The position numbers and the translations under genes were made by a program. From assembly GCA_946478865.1 (NCBI GenBank), contig CAMLDO010000046.1, positions 1 to 12,093 on the forward strand: a stretch of DNA of 12,093 nt, written 5' to 3'. This document shows positions 7,552 to 12,093 of the stretch, one piece after another. The notes below the pieces were generated by a model. It searched no databases. It was not told the DNA's origin and saw nothing but the letters and a program-made list of their open reading frames with translations. Source of the DNA: an uncultured Methylobacillus sp. Its GTDB lineage: Bacteria > Pseudomonadota > Gammaproteobacteria > Burkholderiales > Methylophilaceae. The stretch's first letter is position 1. Every line of letters begins with the position of its first letter.

Positions 7552-7980
7552 TTAGATTTCCAGAGGTTGCGGTTGCTGCGCCACGTGGTCGTGCTGGGGA
7601 CCGGCGTACACCTTGAGCTTGCGGAACATCGCATAGCCCAGCGGGCCCTTCGGCAGCATGCCCTTCACGGCCTTCTCCAGGGCACGGCCCGGGAAACGCT
7701 CCTGCATCTTGTTGAAGGTGGTGGTGGAGATACCGCCGGGGTAACCGGAGTGGCGGTGATATTCCTTGTCGTCACCCTTGTTGCCGGTGATCTTCAGCTT
7801 GTCCGCGTTGACCACGACGATATAATCGCCGGTGTCAACGTGGGGGGTGTAAATGGTCTTGTGCTTACCGCGCAGGCGGTGTGCAATGGCACTGGCCAGA
7901 CGGCCCAGCACTACGTCCGTGGCATCCACCACGAACCAATCGCGCTTTACTTCGTGCGACTTAGCAGAAAAGGTCTTCAT
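7552..7980 (-). CDS. rplM: 50S ribosomal protein L13
   Basis: L13 is an early-assembling large-subunit protein. The 142 residues match the E. coli length. Family features are [12 protein letters not shown] (19-30), [20 protein letters not shown] (38-57), the [10 protein letters not shown] stretch (74-83), and [10 protein letters not shown] near the C-terminus, followed by [13 protein letters not shown]. The ATG at 7978-7980 gives the canonical MKTFSAK start; the open frame extends upstream through the promoter, but those residues are not part of L13. No clear Shine-Dalgarno box precedes it. It heads the rplM-rpsI operon, driven by the strong promoter at 8019-8048. Confidence 0.98.
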   Translation of the reverse strand: MKTFSAKSHEVKRDWFVVDATDVVLGRLASAIAHRLRGKHKTIYTPHVDTGDYIVVVNADKLKITGNKGDDKEYHRHSGYPGGISTTTFNKMQERFPGRALEKAVKGMLPKGPLGYAMFRKLKVYAGPQHDHVAQQPQPLEI

Positions 7981-8018
7981 CGGAGCAACCGTATTTCGCT
8001 GAAAAATGAAAGGGGTGG

Positions 8019-8048
8019 ATTCTATGTCAAGCACAACTCGCATGTCAA
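8019..8048 (-). promoter_or_regulatory. Strong sigma70-type promoter for rplM-rpsI
   Basis: On the minus strand a perfect TTGACA (8048-8043) is followed after 18 bases by TAGAAT (8024-8019), five of six matches. Transcription would start near 8012, about 32 bases before the rplM ATG. A second TTGACA (8030-8025) lies directly against the -10 box, making a TTGACAT direct repeat with an 18-base period. No good -10 box serves that second copy. Confidence 0.75.
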
Positions 8049-8059
8049 ACGAAATCTGA
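8024..8059 (+). CDS. Possible 11-codon upstream ORF (leader) before the ydcF-like gene
   Basis: An ATG at 8024 opens eleven codons ([11 protein letters not shown]) ending in TGA at 8057-8059, directly against the ATG of the next gene (TGAATG). AAGGGG at 8010-8015 lies eight bases upstream of this ATG, which is ideal spacing. The downstream gene has no ribosome binding site of its own. The ORF may serve to bring ribosomes to that start by coupling. It is also compatible with chance, because the same bases hold the rplM promoter. Confidence 0.35.
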   Translation: MSSTTRMSNEI

Positions 8060-8809
8060 ATGGACTGGCTCGTCACTAACTTCGTCGCAGCATTCCTGCT
8101 ACCGCCGCTCAACTTCCTGCTGCTGCTCGCCTTGGGAGCAGGCCTACTATATACGGCTTACGCGAAGATCGGGCGCATACTTCTATGGATCGCGATCGCG
8201 ACCATGTTTCTGTTCAGCATGCCCATCGTTGGCAGCGCCCTGCTTGCATGGGTAGAGACTCCATATATCAAGCCGGATGTGCGCCAGGCTCAGGCCATCG
8301 TTGTGCTGGGCGGAGGAGTCAACCATAGCGCGCCAGAATATGGCGAAGACACTGTGCGTAATTATACGCTGGAGCGACTACGTTATGCGGCCCGGCTACA
8401 ACGTGAAACCGGTTTGCCTGTGCTCACGAGCGGCGGACGCCCCGAAAGCGGTGAAGCGGAAAGCGTGGCGATGTGGAGCAGCCTGCGTAGCGATTTCGGG
8501 GTAGAGACGCGCTGGCTGGAGCTCACGTCGCTGAATACTGGCGAAAGCGCGAGGAACAGCTACGCGATCCTTCAGCCCTACGGCATCACGCGCATCCTGC
8601 TCGTAACTCATGCCTGGCATATGCCGCGTGCACGGGCGGCGTTTGAAAAAGCGGGCTTCACCGTGATTCCGGCCGGGACCGTATTTAGCGTAAGAAAGCC
8701 GCTGACGCTGCTGGATTTTCTGCCTTCGGCCCGCGGACTGCTCGCTTCGCGTCATGCCCTGCACGAACTGATAGGCATGTTGTGGTACCGGATCAGGGGC
8801 TCAAGCTAG
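8060..8809 (+). CDS. ElyC/YdcF-family DUF218 membrane protein
   Basis: A 249-residue inner-membrane protein with two hydrophobic helices (about 7-32 and 37-60) followed by a DUF218 domain (about 78-225). Domain marks are IVVLGGGV (80-87), [14 protein letters not shown] (122-135), NTGESARNS (159-167) and [19 protein letters not shown] (182-200). The architecture matches E. coli ElyC, which is needed for envelope and peptidoglycan integrity and is linked to undecaprenyl-phosphate carrier use; the biochemical activity is not settled. The start is ATG at 8060, since an in-frame TGA lies directly before it. No Shine-Dalgarno box is seen, but an 11-codon ORF with one ends exactly here. The gene diverges from rplM and its last nine bases overlap the end of ubiA. 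No terminator follows. Confidence 0.88.
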   Translation: MDWLVTNFVAAFLLPPLNFLLLLALGAGLLYTAYAKIGRILLWIAIATMFLFSMPIVGSALLAWVETPYIKPDVRQAQAIVVLGGGVNHSAPEYGEDTVRNYTLERLRYAARLQRETGLPVLTSGGRPESGEAESVAMWSSLRSDFGVETRWLELTSLNTGESARNSYAILQPYGITRILLVTHAWHMPRARAAFEKAGFTVIPAGTVFSVRKPLTLLDFLPSARGLLASRHALHELIGMLWYRIRGSS

Positions 8810-9667
8810 CCAGTAACTTGCTACCAGACCGGCAAAAATGACTGCGCCTATCCAGTTGTTGTGCAGAAAAGCCTTGAAGCATTTGCTGCGTTCACGCTCA
8901 CGAATAAGGGTGTAGTGATACAGCGCAATCGCCGCCGCTAATGTCAGTCCTGTGAAATACGGCCAACCCAAGCGAGCATACCAGCCTATGCCGCCCAATA
9001 TCGCCAGCATGAAAACATAGCAGCCCATGATGGCGGCCACGTCAAACCTTCCGAAGAACAGCGCCGAGGAGCGGATGCCGATCTTGATGTCGTCGTCACG
9101 GTCCACCATCGCATACTCAGTATCATAGGCCAGGGACCAGAACACGTTGGCTGCAAGCATGGCCCAGGCCAAGGGCGGTACAGCTTCATTGTGCGCGGCA
9201 AAAGCCATCGGGATGCCGAAGCCGAACGCGATGCCAAGATAGGCTTGCGGGATCGATATGAAACGCTTGGTATAAGGATAGCTGATCGCCAGAAACAGGG
9301 CCGCCAGCGACAGCAGGATGGTCAGCTTGTTGAGCAGCGTCACCAAACCGAACGCGAGCAGGCTTAACACTGTCGCGAGCGCAAGCGCCTCCTTGCCGCT
9401 GACCTCGCCCGTCGCAAGCGGGCGCATCCTTGTCCGCTCGACATGCTGGTCGAATCCGCGGTCGGCATAGTCATTCATGACGCAGCCGGCAGAGCGCATC
9501 AGCACTGTGCCCAGCACAAAAATCCAGACGATGACCCAGTTGGGATGGCCGTTGCTGGAAATCCATAGTGCCCACAGCGTGGGCCACAGCAGGAGCAGGA
9601 TGCCGATGGGCTTGTCCAGCCGCATCAGCCGCTCATATGCATCCAGCCTCTCCATCCATCTTTTCAT
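8801..9667 (-). CDS. ubiA: 4-hydroxybenzoate polyprenyltransferase
   Basis: UbiA attaches the polyprenyl chain to 4-hydroxybenzoate in the inner membrane, the second committed step of ubiquinone synthesis. The 288 residues form an all-helical membrane protein with about eight or nine hydrophobic segments. The first Asp-rich motif is NDYADRGFD (65-73), followed by [10 protein letters not shown] (78-87). The second is [20 protein letters not shown] (181-200). Both bind the Mg-diphosphate of the prenyl donor. These sequences are those of the proteobacterial UbiA group, not of chlorophyll or haem O prenyltransferases. Its ATG overlaps the ubiC stop as ATGA, so the two successive pathway enzymes are translationally coupled. 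Its 3' end overlaps the convergent ydcF-like gene by nine bases. Confidence 0.97.
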   Translation of the reverse strand: MKRWMERLDAYERLMRLDKPIGILLLLWPTLWALWISSNGHPNWVIVWIFVLGTVLMRSAGCVMNDYADRGFDQHVERTRMRPLATGEVSGKEALALATVLSLLAFGLVTLLNKLTILLSLAALFLAISYPYTKRFISIPQAYLGIAFGFGIPMAFAAHNEAVPPLAWAMLAANVFWSLAYDTEYAMVDRDDDIKIGIRSSALFFGRFDVAAIMGCYVFMLAILGGIGWYARLGWPYFTGLTLAAAIALYHYTLIRERERSKCFKAFLHNNWIGAVIFAGLVASYWLA

Positions 9668-10212
9668 CGTTGCAGCACCCCCGGCAGAAATACTTCCGTG
9701 ACCAGTATGGGGGCATTATGCAGCATGAACACGGAACGGCGTGCCCACAAGCAAGGAGGCCGCATATCCAGATGGGCGACCGCACGTGCATAAAGTGCAT
9801 GCCGGGGCAGCAACTTGCGGAAGGCCAGCGGTGTACGCACGACATGAGGGTTGGCGAACAGCGCTGCGCCGAGCGGCTTGCTGCCGAGCCTGCCAAGGTT
9901 GTGCCAGGCACCGCGCAGGCTGCGTCGCGGCAGCACGCTATGGGCGAATACCGCCTGAGTGCCGTCGCAGAACAATGCCACTTCGCGCAGCAAGGCCCGT
10001 TCATGGGGCCGCAATTCCAGCAGCATCGCTTCGTCCGGCAGCGGTCGCGCCCAGCGCTGGCGCACGCGCTCAACGGAAAAATGATGGCAACAGGCCTTCA
10101 ATCGTTGCGTAAGGGAGCCGTTGTCTACCAGCCAGTGACGGTAAGCACCGCTGCCGGGCGGTTTGGGCAGCCAGCTATTGCGATACGGGAAAGGGCTGGG
10201 GCGGAATTTCAT
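9664..10212 (-). CDS. ubiC: Chorismate lyase (chorismate--pyruvate lyase)
   Basis: UbiC splits chorismate into 4-hydroxybenzoate and pyruvate in the cytoplasm, supplying the ring of ubiquinone. The 182 residues are near the family length (E. coli 165). Recognisable pieces are the substrate-binding arginine R76 in [11 protein letters not shown] (74-84), [14 protein letters not shown] (106-119), WARRSVF (156-162) and the C-terminal VTEVFLPG (171-178) with the key glutamate E173. UbiC diverges fast, so these scattered motifs plus position are what decide the call. The gene starts 27 bases after the recG stop and overlaps ubiA by four bases. Its own ribosome binding site is not clear. UbiC and UbiA act consecutively, so the pairing supports both assignments. 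Confidence 0.93.
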   Translation of the reverse strand: MKFRPSPFPYRNSWLPKPPGSGAYRHWLVDNGSLTQRLKACCHHFSVERVRQRWARPLPDEAMLLELRPHERALLREVALFCDGTQAVFAHSVLPRRSLRGAWHNLGRLGSKPLGAALFANPHVVRTPLAFRKLLPRHALYARAVAHLDMRPPCLWARRSVFMLHNAPILVTEVFLPGVLQR

Positions 10213-10239
10213 CGCGGCCGATTATGCCACACGGGGACG

Positions 10240-12093
10240 CTAAACTTTGACGTAATCTTCGGCTCGACGCAGCCAGCGTTTCAGATGCGCTTCAGCCGCA
10301 TGCGGGTAGTCGCGCAATAGCAATTCCGCGACATTGCGAGCAGTGTCCAGTAGGTCGGCATCGCGCTCGAGATCCGCAATCCGGAGCAAAGGCACGCCGC
10401 TCTGGCGCACACCGAGAAATTCGCCCGGCCCGCGCAAGGCGAGATCGGCCCGCGCAATCTCGAAACCGTCGGTATTCTCGTAAATGATCTTGAGACGGGC
10501 ACGCGCCGTTTGCGACAAAGGCGCCGCATATAAAAGGATGCAGACACTTTGCGCAGAACCGCGCCCTACTCGCCCGCGCAGTTGGTGCAACTGCGACAAC
10601 CCCATTCGTTCGGCATGTTCGATCACCATCAGGCTCGCGTTGGGCACATCCACGCCGACCTCGATCACCGTAGTCGCCACCAGCAACTGTATTTCATTCG
10701 CGGAAAAGGCCTGCATCACCGCTTGCTTCTCGGCCGGCTTCATACGGCCATGCACAAGACCGACGCGAAGGTCGGGCAATGCGGCGGTCAACTGTTCGTA
10801 GGTTTCCAGCGCGGTCTTGAGTTGCAGCGCCTCGGACTCCTCGATCAGCGGGCAGACCCAATAAGCCTGGCGCCCTTGTCGGCAGGCTTCACGCACGCGA
10901 GTGAGCACCTCCTCACGCCGCTCCTCGGAAACCACCTTGGTGGTAATCGGCGTACGGCCCGGCGGCAGCTCGTCTATCACGGAAACGTCGAGATCGGCGT
11001 AGTAGCTCATCGCCAGCGTACGCGGGATCGGCGTAGCGCTCATCATCAGCTGATGCGGCTGGCCACCCTTCTGGCGTAGCGCGAGGCGTTGATGTACGCC
11101 GAAGCGATGCTGCTCGTCCACTACCGCCAGTCCGAGCTTCGCGAATTGCACCTGCTCCTGAAACAGCGCATGCGTACCGACGGCGAGTTGCGCTTCGCCG
11201 CTTTCGACTTTTTCGAGCGCTTCCGTGCGCGCAGACCTGGCTTGGGTACCGGATAGCCACGCAATATTCAGCCCAAGCGGGGCAAGCCAGTCCACCATCT
11301 TTCGATAATGCTGCTCGGCAAGGATTTCGGTCGGCGCCATGATGGCGGCCTGCCAGCCGTTTTCGATGGTTTGTAGCGCGGCCAGCGCGGACACGATGGT
11401 CTTGCCGCTGCCGACATCGCCCTGCAGCAGGCGCTGCATCGGATGCGGCTGGGCAAGATCATGACTGATTTCCGACCATACCTTTTGCTGCGCGCCCGTA
11501 AGCCGGAATGGCAAACCTTGCAACAATGCCTCGGTCAGGTGGCGTTTGGCCTGGAGCTTGGGCGCACCTTGGGTACGTCGGCGCGCATGATGCCGCCGCA
11601 TCGAAAGCTGCTGCGCCAGCAACTCGTCGAAAGCAAGGCGGCGCCAAGCCTCGTGCGCATGCTCCTGCAAGCTTTCGAGCCGGGCATCGGGCGGTGGGCG
11701 ATGCAGGAAATGCAGACTTTCGGCAAACCCGGGAAGTCCCAGCTTGCCGAGGATTTCAAGGGGCAGCGTTTCCCCGGTGTCAGCATGCTGCAGCGTCCAG
11801 TCCACCAGCTTGCGCAAATTGGGCTGAGTCAGACCCGCAGTCGTGGGGTAAACCGGTGTCAACGCATCACTAAGAGGTGCGTCGTCGCGCACGGGCCGGC
11901 ATTGAGGATGCACCATCTCCATGCCAAAGAACCCGGGTCGCGGCTCGCCATAAGCCCGAATATGGGCGCCCGGCTTGAGCGCAGCGACCTGACTGGGATA
12001 GAAGTGGAGAAAGCGCAGATGAAGCAGGCCGCCATCGGCATCCTGCAACTGGCAAATCAGCGCCTTGCGCGGGCGGTATTGCGTTTCCGCATG
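10240..12093 (-). CDS. recG: ATP-dependent DNA helicase RecG (5' end outside the window)
   Basis: RecG is a double-strand DNA translocase that reverses stalled replication forks and processes Holliday junctions. The window holds 617 residues; the family has about 680-690, so roughly the first 70 are missing. The frame stays open from 12048 to the window end, with codons continuing the wedge (OB-fold) domain, so the TTG at 12048 is not the true start. Visible domains: the rest of the wedge domain (about 1-65), then the helicase core with Walker A GDVGSGKT (225-232 of the visible part), APTEILAEQH, DEQHRFG, SATPIPRT, ATTVIEVGVDVPNA and QLRGRVGRG. The C-terminal part with GPGEFLGVRQSG is RecG-specific and separates it from PriA and Mfd. 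It is followed by ubiC and ubiA on the same strand. Confidence 0.97.
   Translation of the reverse strand, partial: HAETQYRPRKALICQLQDADGGLLHLRFLHFYPSQVAALKPGAHIRAYGEPRPGFFGMEMVHPQCRPVRDDAPLSDALTPVYPTTAGLTQPNLRKLVDWTLQHADTGETLPLEILGKLGLPGFAESLHFLHRPPPDARLESLQEHAHEAWRRLAFDELLAQQLSMRRHHARRRTQGAPKLQAKRHLTEALLQGLPFRLTGAQQKVWSEISHDLAQPHPMQRLLQGDVGSGKTIVSALAALQTIENGWQAAIMAPTEILAEQHYRKMVDWLAPLGLNIAWLSGTQARSARTEALEKVESGEAQLAVGTHALFQEQVQFAKLGLAVVDEQHRFGVHQRLALRQKGGQPHQLMMSATPIPRTLAMSYYADLDVSVIDELPPGRTPITTKVVSEERREEVLTRVREACRQGRQAYWVCPLIEESEALQLKTALETYEQLTAALPDLRVGLVHGRMKPAEKQAVMQAFSANEIQLLVATTVIEVGVDVPNASLMVIEHAERMGLSQLHQLRGRVGRGSAQSVCILLYAAPLSQTARARLKIIYENTDGFEIARADLALRGPGEFLGVRQSGVPLLRIADLERDADLLDTARNVAELLLRDYPHAAEAHLKRWLRRAEDYVKV

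Noticed and set aside
7981..8059. A structured autoregulatory leader for ribosomal protein L13
   Set aside because: The leader from the predicted start is only about 32 bases and shows no stable hairpin, so there is little room for a known type of L13 leader.
6109..8079. A 656-codon open frame on the plus strand, antisense to argC, rpsI and rplM
   Set aside because: Its codons lie exactly opposite those of argC, rpsI and rplM, which all happen to share one frame. It stays open only because these genes avoid TTA, CTA and TCA codons. It runs through a terminator and two promoters, and its protein looks like no family.
322..8201. GCGATCGC octamers (near 322 and 8194), reminiscent of the cyanobacterial HIP1 repeat
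   Set aside because: I noticed only two isolated copies, both in coding DNA of a GC-rich genome; this is compatible with chance.
10213..10250. CATAAT on the minus strand just before ubiC as a possible promoter giving a near-leaderless ubiC transcript
   Set aside because: The -10 match is good, but no convincing -35 box lies 16-18 bases upstream. ubiC is more simply cotranscribed with recG, whose stop is 27 bases away.
12046..12048. TTG at 12048 as the start of recG
   Set aside because: The frame stays open to the window end, and the upstream codons read as continued wedge-domain sequence. The family is about 70 residues longer, so the true start is outside the window.

Overview
The window is an ordinary, densely packed piece of a betaproteobacterial chromosome. 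The suggested group is Nitrosomonadales-like; this rests on gene content and order recalled from related genomes, not on a search. The signs are rplM-rpsI followed by argC, a DUF6776-like protein and a bactofilin; a single-copy erpA; anmK near an M23 peptidase; and recG-ubiC-ubiA, which points to ubiquinone synthesis and so to Proteobacteria. DNA is moderately GC-rich with short intergenic gaps. I see no tRNA, rRNA, CRISPR array, insertion sequence, integrase or phage gene. No non-coding stretch exceeds 150 bases.

Layout. (1) 11-4712, plus strand: an OapA/MepM-like M23 peptidoglycan endopeptidase, an HDOD-domain protein with a degenerate HD motif, anhydro-N-acetylmuramic acid kinase (anmK, probable TTG start one base after the previous stop) and type II citrate synthase (gltA). 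The run ends at a perfect 34-bp palindrome that should terminate transcription from both sides. (2) 4765-7002, minus strand, read right to left: argC, a short membrane-anchored coiled-coil protein (probably a shortened DUF6776 protein), a bactofilin and erpA. argC and erpA each have a good sigma70-type promoter. (3) 7150-7980, minus strand: rplM-rpsI, with a strong promoter upstream and a hairpin terminator downstream. (4) 8060-8809, plus strand: an ElyC/YdcF-type DUF218 membrane protein, divergent from rplM and convergent with ubiA, which it overlaps by 9 bp. (5) 8801-12093, minus strand: recG (5' end outside the window), ubiC and ubiA.

How the genes fit together. Four genes concern the envelope or murein: M23 endopeptidase, AnmK recycling kinase, bactofilin and ElyC-like protein. 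The rest is core metabolism and information processing: citrate synthase, arginine synthesis, Fe-S cluster delivery, ubiquinone synthesis, two ribosomal proteins and a replication-fork helicase. I found no new multi-gene system. The points most worth a second look are small: the shortened DUF6776-like protein, an 11-codon upstream ORF abutting the ydcF-like start, a dyad over the erpA -35 box, the HDOD gene and the isolated gltA.
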